A stretch of 16,910 nucleotides of DNA. Source: Bordetella parapertussis (lineage in GTDB: Bacteria > Pseudomonadota > Gammaproteobacteria > Burkholderiales > Burkholderiaceae_C). A program made the position numbers and the translations under genes. The notes below the pieces were generated by a model. That model had not been told where the DNA came from, ran no database searches, and saw nothing but the letters and a program-made list of their open reading frames with translations. Positions 6,921 through 14,041 of the stretch are shown one piece after another. The stretch is taken from assembly GCA_945878065.1 (NCBI GenBank), contig CAMDXA010000038.1, positions 1 through 16,910 on the forward strand, given 5' to 3'. Position 1 is the first letter of the stretch, and every line of letters begins with the position of its first letter.

Positions 6921-9212
6921 ATGCCCGCTAAAAAACCAGCCCCCACCAAAACCGCAGCCAAACCCCTTGCCAAAACAGCGGTGAAGGCGGCAGTCAAGCC
7001 AACAGCCAAAGCAGCTGCCAAAGCAACAGCCAAAGCAACAGCCAAAGCACCAGCCAAAGCACCCGTCAAAAAGGCTGCTGTCAAACCAGCCGCTAAAGCC
7101 CCCATCAAAGCAGCCAAGCCTGCGGCCAAAACACCTGCCAAGCCCAGCGCTGAAAAAGCAGCACCACCCAAAAAACCCACCAAGCCCGTTGCCAAAGGCA
7201 AAGCCACCAAAAAAGCCTTGCCTGAAGACGAAGACATCGTCGACCTCGAAGCCGAATTTGCCGAAGACACCTCGGCCAGCACCGACAAAGTCAAACCCCT
7301 GCGCATGAAAATCAGCAAGGCCAAAGAACGCGCCTTGATGAAAGAATTTGGTTTGGATGAAGCCGTTCTGTCCGAGGAAGACCTGGCCAAGCGTCGCTCG
7401 CGATTGAAGACACTGATCAAGCTGGGTAAAACACGCGGCTACCTGACCCACGGCGAAATCTCCGACCATTTGCCCGACAAATTGGTCGATGCCGAAACTC
7501 TCGATGTCGTGAACACCATGTTGAACGACATGGGTATCCAGGTCTACGAGCAAACCCCGGACGCAGAAACCTTGTTGATCACCAACACAGGTCCCACAGT
7601 CGCCAGCGAAGAAGAAGCCGAAGAAGAAGCCGAAGCCGCGCTGTCTACCGTGGACTCCGAATTTGGTCGCACCACCGACCCCGTTCGCATGTACATGCGT
7701 GAAATGGGCACGGTCGAGTTGCTGACACGCGAAGGCGAGATTGAAATCGCCAAGCGCATCGAAGGCGGCTTGATGGCCATGATGGAAGCCATCAGCGCGT
7801 CACCCGCGACGGTGGCAGAAATTTTGCGCATGGCCGCGGACATCCGTGAAGACAAAGTCGTCATCTCCACCATCGTTGATGGTTTCACCAACGCCAACGA
7901 AGCCGATGACTATGTGGCCGAAGAAGACTTCGACGAGTTCGACGACTCGGACGATGACGACGGCAAAGGCGGCTCCAAAGCTCTGACCAAAAAACTCGAA
8001 GAACTCAAGAGCGAAGCGCTGACGCGCCTCGACCGCATTCAAGTATTGTTCGACAAATTACGCAAGAGTTTCGACAAAGAAGGCTACGGCACACCGGCCT
8101 ACATGAAGATTCAAAAATCCATCAGCGAAGAAATGATGACCGTGCGCTTCACCGCACGCACCATCGAAAAGCTGTGTGATTTGGTGCGCTCGCAAGTAGA
8201 CGATGTACGCAAAAAAGAACGCGAACTGCGCCGCATCATCGTAGACCGCTGCGGCATGCCGCAGGAAATGTTCATCAAAGAATTCCCTGCCAATTTGCTG
8301 AACTTGAAATGGGTGGAAAAGCAATCCGCTGCCGGTAAAAACTGGTCGGTCACCATGACCCGCAACATTCCCGCCATTCAGGAATTACAAACCAAGCTGA
8401 CCGACATACAAAACCGCGTGGTCGTGCCTTTGGCTGAACTCAAGGACATCAACAAGCGCATGAACGAAGGTGAACGCGCCTCGCGCAACGCCAAAAAAGA
8501 AATGATCGAGGCCAACTTGCGTTTGGTTATTTCTATCGCCAAAAAATACACGAACCGTGGCTTGCAATTCCTGGACTTGATCCAGGAAGGCAATATCGGT
8601 TTGATGAAAGCCGTGGACAAATTCGAATACCGTCGCGGCTACAAGTTCTCGACTTACGCCACTTGGTGGATTCGCCAGGCCATCACGCGTTCTATCGCGG
8701 ACCAGGCGCGCACCATACGTATTCCCGTGCACATGATCGAGACCATCAACAAGATGAACCGCATCAGCCGTCAACACTTGCAAGAGTTTGGCTTCGAGCC
8801 CGACGCGTCTGTGCTGGCGGAAAAAATGGAAATGCCGGAAGACAAAATCCGCAAGATCATGAAAATAGCCAAAGAGCCGATTTCCATGGAAACGCCGATT
8901 GGCGACGATGACGATTCACATTTGGGTGACTTCATCGAAGACGGCGCCAACACCGCGCCTATCGAAGCGGCCATGCAAGCCGGTTTGCGCGATGTAGTCA
9001 AAGAAATTCTCGACGGCCTGACACCACGCGAAGCCAAAGTGCTGCGCATGCGTTTCGGCATTGAGATGGACAACGACCACACCTTGGAAGAGGTCGGCAA
9101 ACAATTTGACGTAACGCGCGAGCGAATCCGTCAAATCGAAGCCAAGGCGCTTCGCAAACTCAAGCACCCCAGCCGCTCTGACAAACTGCGCAGTTTTATC
9201 GATACCCTGTGA
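6921..9212 (+). CDS. rpoD: RNA polymerase primary sigma factor sigma70
   Basis: A 763-residue primary sigma factor. Residues 1-~105 are a Lys/Ala/Pro-rich, histone H1-like extension, known in RpoD of many beta-proteobacteria and absent from E. coli. Region 1.1 follows (~130-215), region 1.2 begins at Asp253 ([11 protein letters not shown]), and then comes the non-conserved insert with an acidic stretch ([10 protein letters not shown], ~335-345). Region 2 is at ~530-600 with [18 protein letters not shown] and the -10-reading [10 protein letters not shown]. Region 4 starts near Leu700, with the -35-binding helix-turn-helix from Leu722 ([20 protein letters not shown]). Start ATG 6921 has GAGGA 5 nt upstream. 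The gene follows dnaG and has its own promoter and a terminator-bearing leader. The transporter gene downstream overlaps or abuts its stop, so the two are likely co-transcribed. Confidence 0.97.
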   Translation: MPAKKPAPTKTAAKPLAKTAVKAAVKPTAKAAAKATAKATAKAPAKAPVKKAAVKPAAKAPIKAAKPAAKTPAKPSAEKAAPPKKPTKPVAKGKATKKALPEDEDIVDLEAEFAEDTSASTDKVKPLRMKISKAKERALMKEFGLDEAVLSEEDLAKRRSRLKTLIKLGKTRGYLTHGEISDHLPDKLVDAETLDVVNTMLNDMGIQVYEQTPDAETLLITNTGPTVASEEEAEEEAEAALSTVDSEFGRTTDPVRMYMREMGTVELLTREGEIEIAKRIEGGLMAMMEAISASPATVAEILRMAADIREDKVVISTIVDGFTNANEADDYVAEEDFDEFDDSDDDDGKGGSKALTKKLEELKSEALTRLDRIQVLFDKLRKSFDKEGYGTPAYMKIQKSISEEMMTVRFTARTIEKLCDLVRSQVDDVRKKERELRRIIVDRCGMPQEMFIKEFPANLLNLKWVEKQSAAGKNWSVTMTRNIPAIQELQTKLTDIQNRVVVPLAELKDINKRMNEGERASRNAKKEMIEANLRLVISIAKKYTNRGLQFLDLIQEGNIGLMKAVDKFEYRRGYKFSTYATWWIRQAITRSIADQARTIRIPVHMIETINKMNRISRQHLQEFGFEPDASVLAEKMEMPEDKIRKIMKIAKEPISMETPIGDDDDSHLGDFIEDGANTAPIEAAMQAGLRDVVKEILDGLTPREAKVLRMRFGIEMDNDHTLEEVGKQFDVTRERIRQIEAKALRKLKHPSRSDKLRSFIDTL
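7000..7059 (+). repeat. Five tandem 12-bp units in the rpoD 5' coding region
   Basis: Units of the form CAACAGCCAAAG occur at 7000-7011, 7012-7023, 7024-7035, 7036-7047 and 7048-7059; units 1, 3 and 4 are identical and the others differ at 1-2 bases. Each encodes four residues of the (K)ATA/APA type in the basic tail. Twelve is a multiple of three, so gain or loss of units keeps the frame. Confidence 0.85.
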
Positions 9213-9217
9213 CCGCT

Positions 9218-10099
9218 ATGCACAACCGACATGGCGTGATCGCCATGTCGGCGGGCATGGTGTGCTTTGTCTTGAACGACACGCTGGTCAAATTCGTCAG
9301 TGACACGCTGCCTACTTCCCAATTGATTTTTTTACGCGGCCTGATGGCCGTGCTGGGCTTGTTTGTGCTCGCCTATGCGACCGACCGTAGCCATTTCAGT
9401 CGAGCCGGTTTATCGCACTTGGGTAATAAATGGGTGGTGTTGCGCTCGGCGCTGGATGGCGTAGCCAGTCTGGTGTATTTGAGTGCCTTGTTTCATATGC
9501 CACTTGGCAATGCAACCGCGATCAATATGTCTACACCGTTGCTGATCGCGCTGCTGTCAGGTTTGTTGTTGGGTGTGCATGTCAGCGGCCGCAATTGGCT
9601 GATCATCGGGTTGGGTTTCATGGGCGTTTTGATGGTGGTTCAGCCGCAAGCCGATGGATTTAACGCATGGGCTTGGATGGCTTTGGCCGGTACGTTTTTA
9701 CATGCCTTGCGTGATTTGAGTGTGCGTTTCATAGCACCGCACATTCCGTCCATGGTGATCACTATTGGAACGGCCTTGGCAGCCACAGTGATGGCCGGTA
9801 TGTGGAGCATCGCCACGCCATGGCAAGCTGTCTCTGCTGTGCATTGGCTCATGATGGCCGCCGCCGCCGTGTTCTTGAGCAGCGGTTATTTCTTCTTGAT
9901 CAAAGCTACGCGAATGGCAGACATGAGTGTGGTGGCACCGTTTCGTTACGTGGGTCTATTGACCGCTGTGCTCGCGGGTTATGTGATTTGGGGCGATATG
10001 CCCAACCCTTTGGCTTGGTGCGGTATGTTGTTATTGGTGGGAGCTGGCATGTTGATGCTCAGACTCAACCGACAAGCTGTAAATGCGAACGAGCATTAA
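9218..10099 (+). CDS. EamA/DMT-family transporter
   Basis: A 293-residue membrane protein with about ten hydrophobic segments in two EamA halves (MSAGMVCFVLNDTLVKFV at the start of the first; AWAWMALAGTFLHALRDLSVRF at the start of the second). The family exports or imports small metabolites by drug/metabolite-transporter antiport; the substrate cannot be predicted. A GTG at 9209 overlaps the rpoD stop by 4 nt and would add three residues; the ATG at 9218 is preferred, and a third choice is the ATG at 9245. None has a clear Shine-Dalgarno, so coupling to rpoD translation is likely. Its TAA shares bases with the stop of the convergent aldo/keto reductase gene. Confidence 0.88.
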   Translation: MHNRHGVIAMSAGMVCFVLNDTLVKFVSDTLPTSQLIFLRGLMAVLGLFVLAYATDRSHFSRAGLSHLGNKWVVLRSALDGVASLVYLSALFHMPLGNATAINMSTPLLIALLSGLLLGVHVSGRNWLIIGLGFMGVLMVVQPQADGFNAWAWMALAGTFLHALRDLSVRFIAPHIPSMVITIGTALAATVMAGMWSIATPWQAVSAVHWLMMAAAAVFLSSGYFFLIKATRMADMSVVAPFRYVGLLTAVLAGYVIWGDMPNPLAWCGMLLLVGAGMLMLRLNRQAVNANEH

Positions 10100-11100
10100 A
10101 ACACTTCGGTATCCACTTCACTGCTGGCCAGTTCGTTGTATCGGTTACCAGACACATTGGTTTGATTGATCGCCTGATCTAGGCGCACCAAAATTTCTGG
10201 CGAAAGTTGCAGACCCAATGCACCCATGTTGTCTTTCAAATGGTCTATGCGCGATGTGCCAGGTATGGTCACGATGTGCGGTGCCTGATGCAACACCCAA
10301 GCCAATGCCAACTGCGCAGGTGTGCAACCCACATCACGGGAAATCTGCAAATAGCCGTCTAACAATTGCAGATTTTTCGCGTAATGTTGAGCATGAAAAC
10401 GTGGCGATGTATGGCGCCAGTCGGTAGGCAAAAGCTGCGAAGTGTCAGGCAAGTCAGCGCATAAAAATTTTCTGGCCAAGGGACTGAAAGAAACAAAAGT
10501 AATGTTCAATTCTTTGCAAGCGTCGAGCACCGCTATTTCGGGGTTTCGTGTCCACAAGGAATATTCTGTTTGCAAAGCAGTGATCGGATGAACCGCATGC
10601 GCTTTGCGTAAAGTGTTTGAGGACACTTCGGATAAACCGATAGTGCGGATTTTTCCCTGCCGCACCAAATCACTCAACATACCCACGCTGTCTTCGATGA
10701 GCACGTTTTTGTCCCATCTGTGCAAATAGTACAAATCGATCACATCGGTTTTCAAACTGCGCAAGCTGTTTTCACACGTAGCGCGCAGGGTTTCGGGACG
10801 ACCATCGAGCACACGTACTTTTTTACCGTCGCCATTTTTGTCCACACCGTGCAACCCGCATTTGCTAGCCAACGTGAACTGGCTGCGCTTGCCAGACAAG
10901 GTCTTACCAATGATGCGCTCGCTTTCACCAAAACCATACAAAGCTGCCGTGTCAAAAAAATCTACGCCTTCATCAAGCGCGGTTAACAGCAGTTTTTGCG
11001 CATCAGCCTCAGAAGGCGGCGTGCCGTAAACCGGGCAAATATTCATACATCCCAGACCGATGGGGTTGACAGCAAAAGGACCGACTTGTCTTGTTTTCAT
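10096..11100 (-). CDS. Aldo/keto reductase
   Basis: A 334-residue (alpha/beta)8-barrel NADP-dependent oxidoreductase. The catalytic tetrad is visible as Asp50 (FFDTAALYG), Tyr55, Lys80 (LASKCG) and His127 (YYLHRWD). The cofactor-binding end contains IPGTSRIDHLKDN. The N-terminus IGLGCMN is normal for the family and supports the start at 11100, though no good ribosome-binding site is seen. It lies 64 nt downstream of ligC on the same strand and may be part of the protocatechuate operon, but it is not one of the standard pathway enzymes. Possible roles are reduction of an aromatic aldehyde feeding the pathway or detoxification of reactive semialdehydes; both are guesses. Confidence 0.9.
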   Translation of the reverse strand: MKTRQVGPFAVNPIGLGCMNICPVYGTPPSEADAQKLLLTALDEGVDFFDTAALYGFGESERIIGKTLSGKRSQFTLASKCGLHGVDKNGDGKKVRVLDGRPETLRATCENSLRSLKTDVIDLYYLHRWDKNVLIEDSVGMLSDLVRQGKIRTIGLSEVSSNTLRKAHAVHPITALQTEYSLWTRNPEIAVLDACKELNITFVSFSPLARKFLCADLPDTSQLLPTDWRHTSPRFHAQHYAKNLQLLDGYLQISRDVGCTPAQLALAWVLHQAPHIVTIPGTSRIDHLKDNMGALGLQLSPEILVRLDQAINQTNVSGNRYNELASSEVDTEVF

Positions 11101-11164
11101 AACTGTATTTTAGGTGGGCTTGCTCAAACTATTGTCAGATGAATCAAACAGCGTCCCGCCCTGT

Positions 11165-12115
11165 TCATGCGATCAGTTGCTGCTCCAAATCGTGCAGCAC
11201 TTGATAACAAGGCAGCACTTGCGCAACGCTGCCGTTCGGCTCGCGGCCTTCACGTATGGCTGCAAAAAACTCGCGGTCCTGCAACTCGATGCCGTTCATT
11301 GACACCGCCACTTTGGACACATCGAGTTTTTCCTCTTTGCCATTGAACAAATCGTCGTAACGCGCAATGTAAGTGGCGTTGTCGCCGATGTATCTGAAGA
11401 ACGTGCCCAAGGGACCGTCATTGTTGAAGCTAAGCGATAGTGTGCAAATCGCGCCATTCGCTGCTTGCAGTTGAATGCTCATGTCCATGGCGATGCCTAG
11501 CGTCGGGTGAATCGGCCCTTGCATGGCATTGGCTTTCACCACCGGGCTGCCTGCTTGGTAAGCGAACAAATCCACCGTATGGGCCGCATGGTGCCACAGT
11601 AAATGGTCGGTCCAGCTGCGCGCTTGACCCAGCGCGTTCATGTTGGTGCGGCGAAAGAAATAGGTTTGCACATCCATTTGGTAAATGTTGAACTTTCCCG
11701 CCTGAATTTGCTGGTGCACATACTGGTGGCTGGGGTTGAAGCGTCGCGTGTGGCCGCACATGGCAACCAGACCGGTTTGCTTTTGCAGCGCCACCACCTG
11801 CGCGCCGTCGCGGTACACATCGCACAGCGGAATTTCCACCTGCACATGCTTGCCAGCTTGCATGCATGCCAGCGCTTGTGATGCGTGCATTTGCGTGGGC
11901 GTGCACAAAATCACCGCGTCCACTTCTTTCATCGCCAAGCTATCGTTCAAGTCAGTAGTGACATGGGCAATGCCGTATGTATTGGCCACCTCTTGCGTCT
12001 TGGCTAAATCGCGGCCAATCAGCGACACCACTTCGACACCGTCGATCAACTTGATGCCATCCAAGTGTTTGATGCCGAATGCGCCGGCACCGGCCAAGGC
12101 TACTTTGATGGTCAT
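11165..12115 (-). CDS. ligC: 4-carboxy-2-hydroxymuconate-6-semialdehyde dehydrogenase (LigC/PmdC)
   Basis: A 316-residue Gfo/Idh/MocA-type oxidoreductase. The Rossmann motif GAGAFGIKH is at 9-17. Blocks highly typical of LigC are VDAVILCTPTQMH, GKHVQVEIPL, GHTRRFNPSHQY, QMDVQTYFFRR, RSWTDHLLWHHAAHTVDLFA and SLSFNNDGPLGTFFRY; they agree closely with what I remember of Sphingobium SYK-6 LigC. The enzyme uses NADP+ to oxidise the hemiacetal form of the LigAB product to 2-pyrone-4,6-dicarboxylate. Start ATG at 12115 has AAAGGA 5 nt upstream. In related operons it directly follows ligB; here 3.4 kb of unrelated genes lie between, and the gene has an AT-rich possible promoter of its own. Confidence 0.95.
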   Translation of the reverse strand: MTIKVALAGAGAFGIKHLDGIKLIDGVEVVSLIGRDLAKTQEVANTYGIAHVTTDLNDSLAMKEVDAVILCTPTQMHASQALACMQAGKHVQVEIPLCDVYRDGAQVVALQKQTGLVAMCGHTRRFNPSHQYVHQQIQAGKFNIYQMDVQTYFFRRTNMNALGQARSWTDHLLWHHAAHTVDLFAYQAGSPVVKANAMQGPIHPTLGIAMDMSIQLQAANGAICTLSLSFNNDGPLGTFFRYIGDNATYIARYDDLFNGKEEKLDVSKVAVSMNGIELQDREFFAAIREGREPNGSVAQVLPCYQVLHDLEQQLIA

Positions 12116-12127
12116 GGGAATCCTTTG

Positions 12128-12156
12128 TTTAAATAATTAATGAAATTTTTTGTCAA
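12128..12156 (-). promoter_or_regulatory. Possible promoter of ligC
   Basis: On the minus strand a perfect -35 TTGACA (12156-12151) is followed after 17 bp by TTTAAA (12133-12128), a 4/6 match to the -10. TATTTA at 15-bp spacing is an alternative. The sequence is AT-rich, unlike ligC itself, and lies between higA and ligC. The -10 is weak, so confidence is modest. Confidence 0.45.
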
Positions 12157-12176
12157 CAGGCGATTCGTTAATTCAT

Positions 12177-12479
12177 TTAAGCAGCCAAGGGCTCAATCTG
12201 TTTGGAGATGCTTGAAGACTTGGCAATTTCTGCCACCCTAAGGTCGTACATAGATTGGAGATTCAACCAGCTTTGTGCATCGCCCCCAAAGAAATAACCT
12301 AATCGCAAAGCGGTATCTGCGCTGACTCCACGACGCTCCAACACGATATCGTTGATGCGACTGGCAGGAATGTGCAGCCGCTTGGCCAAAGCATGTGCGC
12401 TCATGTTCAAAGGCACCAAGTAGTCTTCACGCAAAATCTCACCGGGGTGTACGGGTCGCATACCGTTTTTGATGGTCAT
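12177..12479 (-). CDS. higA: HigA-family antitoxin, without a toxin partner
   Basis: A 100-residue XRE-type helix-turn-helix protein with the family signature MRPVHPGEILREDYL at 7-21, the DNA-binding helices ALAKRLHIPASRINDIV (30-46), and the tail GGDAQSWLNLQSMYDLRVAE. HigA neutralises the ribosome-dependent mRNase HigB and represses the operon. The higB gene normally precedes higA, but the gene upstream here encodes a membrane segment and the 66-nt gap is too short for a toxin. It has its own promoter and a perfect operator-like palindrome. Start at 12479; Met7 is an alternative. It may be a lone regulator, a relic, or an anti-addiction antitoxin acting on a toxin elsewhere. Confidence 0.88.
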   Translation of the reverse strand: MTIKNGMRPVHPGEILREDYLVPLNMSAHALAKRLHIPASRINDIVLERRGVSADTALRLGYFFGGDAQSWLNLQSMYDLRVAEIAKSSSISKQIEPLAA

Positions 12480-12501
12480 GGCATTTCTCTAAGTTCAGTT
12501 T

Positions 12502-12514
12502 ACCGTTAAACGGT
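12502..12514. promoter_or_regulatory. Operator-like palindrome upstream of higA
   Basis: ACCGTT-A-AACGGT is a perfect inverted repeat located just downstream of the likely -10 of higA, overlapping the predicted start of transcription. A half-site, ACCGTT, recurs 40 bp further on at 12462-12467 inside the gene. Autorepression by HigA is normal for the family, so this is its likely binding site. Confidence 0.6.
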
Positions 12515-12517
12515 CAA

Positions 12518-12545
12518 TATTTAGCCAGTGATGAATTGAAGTCAA
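12518..12545 (-). promoter_or_regulatory. Sigma70-like promoter of higA
   Basis: On the minus strand, -35 TTGACT (12545-12540) and -10 TAAATA (12523-12518) are separated by 16 bp. The palindrome 12502-12514 follows within 4 bp of the -10. Confidence 0.55.
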
Positions 12546-12839
12546 TTACTTGAGCTTGAAGAGGTTTCGAATAGCGAGGCCTACAAGAAATAGTGTGGCA
12601 ATGCTGATGGTTTTGTGCAAGGTGACCAAGGCCGACAAAACCAAGCTCCACCAAGCACCCGCAGGCCAAAACACTTTACTAGTAGCTTCACTCAATTTGT
12701 CCAAGCCCGGCAAGGGTAAGGTTTGTAGCAAAGAGAACTCCAACCACTGAGGCGCAAACTGACAAGCCTGCAAAGTCAGGCCACACTGCCCCAGCCAAGA
12801 CAGCAGGCCATATACCGCTGTCAACGCCATCACACTCAA
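12546..12839 (-). CDS. C-terminal membrane part of the pentapeptide-repeat protein, out of frame with its N-terminal part
   Basis: Ninety-seven residues from a TTG codon that overlaps the TGA of the preceding gene (TTGA, 12839-12836). Two hydrophobic stretches are visible, SVMALTAVYGLLSWLGQ near the start and WWSLVLSALVTLHKTISIATLFLVGLAIRN near the end. The closing pattern LFLVGLAIRNLFKLK is the usual C-terminus of full-length pentapeptide-repeat membrane proteins. Reading upstream in this frame continues the homology (RPLNYGGL), whereas the frame above ends early, so I read this as the tail of one gene split by a single-base change near 12858-12862. Reinitiation at TTGA could still make it as a separate polypeptide. 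Confidence 0.65.
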   Translation of the reverse strand: MSVMALTAVYGLLSWLGQCGLTLQACQFAPQWLEFSLLQTLPLPGLDKLSEATSKVFWPAGAWWSLVLSALVTLHKTISIATLFLVGLAIRNLFKLK

Positions 12840-14041
12840 GCCACCATAGTTAAGCGGACGCGGATACTGAATCCGTAATCGCTAAGTTCTTTGTAGGCCC
12901 TGAACAACCAGCGTTTCAAGCCAGTTTCGCGCAGGGTTTCTTCTTCCATCTCCAAGCGGAAAAATCGCTGCTCCTCCCGGATGGCTTGTTGTTTGCTGAA
13001 GGCGAGTTTGAGGGTGCGGTAGGCACGGGCGGCTTCTTTACTACCGGTGGGCTTGGGAAATTCTGCGCCTTCGAAACTGGTGTCTTGGTGGAGTTCGCAA
13101 CCGAAGAATTTGGGTGCCACTCTAAAGAAAACTGGATGTATGCCAATATGCTCAACATGTTGAATATTGCCCATGACATCTTTTAAAGGGATCCCGATAC
13201 CATTACGCAGAATATCATTGACGTTTTCCGTTTGATTAAATAAAGATGTTTTACTAAATTTACGATTAGAAAAATCAACACCACCCTCAAATTGTGATCC
13301 TGTAAAAAACAATCCTTCAAAAACCGTTGGATTAGAACCTATTTTATTGGCATAATTTTTGAGTTCATCAAACAGAAGTATTGAGTCATAAAAGCGTGTT
13401 TTCAAATAATGCCATTCCGCCGCTTCACACGATAGGTGATTAAAGAAACAACTTGAAAAAATTACATAATCTGACCAACCGGCTCCTATAAAACATGCTC
13501 CGTTCTTGAAATAAGAAAGGTGAAAGTTTGCCGATACAAATTGAGCACCTAGAAAATTAGCGTGATTACACCAATAACTATTATTGAATTTAATATCTGC
13601 TTCACATTGCGTCCATCTAAATGAAGCCCCATCAGCCCAATAGGAAAAACCGAAATCAGTAGAGATTCCGAATTTGGCGTGATCAAAATTAGCTTCCTTT
13701 CTAAAAATAGTTTTTTGGAAATTTGCAGCATACCCAAATTCAAATAATCTGAAATCCATCACTTCAGTGAACTCAGATTCCTGGAAATTGGCATGATTAA
13801 CGATAGACAAATGCGGGACCGGAAATGCTCGTCTCCAAGTATTCCAAACAACATACCCTTTCCCAGCACCGCCTAATTCATTGCTTTTCAAAGCCAACGC
13901 CAAGCACCCTTCCTTACTGATGTTGTCGGGTGTCCCATTCACAGGGTCACGAAATAACTGTCGAATGGATTCCTTTACAGGAATGCCCTCCAACACATCA
14001 GGCAGCTTTTCTATATCTGGATGGTCTGGCAAGGCGCTCAT
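12836..14041 (-). CDS. Pentapeptide-repeat protein, N-terminal part of a frameshifted gene
   Basis: A 401-residue product. Residues ~83-200 and ~241-265 are degenerate pentapeptide-type repeats with an aromatic centre (ANFQESEF, ANFQKTIF, ANFDHAKF, ANFLGAQF, ANFHLSYF), which should form a right-handed quadrilateral beta-helix. A predicted coiled helix follows (AYRTLKLAFSKQQAIREEQRFFRLEME, ~340-366, written here in pieces in the family: YRTLKLA then REEQRFF). The family normally continues into membrane helices, but here the frame ends after SIRVRLTMVA. In the next frame the tail continues with RPLNYGGL. An intact protein would have ~498 residues. It overlaps the DUF1016 gene by ATGA (14041-14038). 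Much of the gene is clearly AT-rich, a sign of transfer. Function of such proteins is mostly unknown. Confidence 0.75.
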   Translation of the reverse strand: MSALPDHPDIEKLPDVLEGIPVKESIRQLFRDPVNGTPDNISKEGCLALALKSNELGGAGKGYVVWNTWRRAFPVPHLSIVNHANFQESEFTEVMDFRLFEFGYAANFQKTIFRKEANFDHAKFGISTDFGFSYWADGASFRWTQCEADIKFNNSYWCNHANFLGAQFVSANFHLSYFKNGACFIGAGWSDYVIFSSCFFNHLSCEAAEWHYLKTRFYDSILLFDELKNYANKIGSNPTVFEGLFFTGSQFEGGVDFSNRKFSKTSLFNQTENVNDILRNGIGIPLKDVMGNIQHVEHIGIHPVFFRVAPKFFGCELHQDTSFEGAEFPKPTGSKEAARAYRTLKLAFSKQQAIREEQRFFRLEMEEETLRETGLKRWLFRAYKELSDYGFSIRVRLTMVA

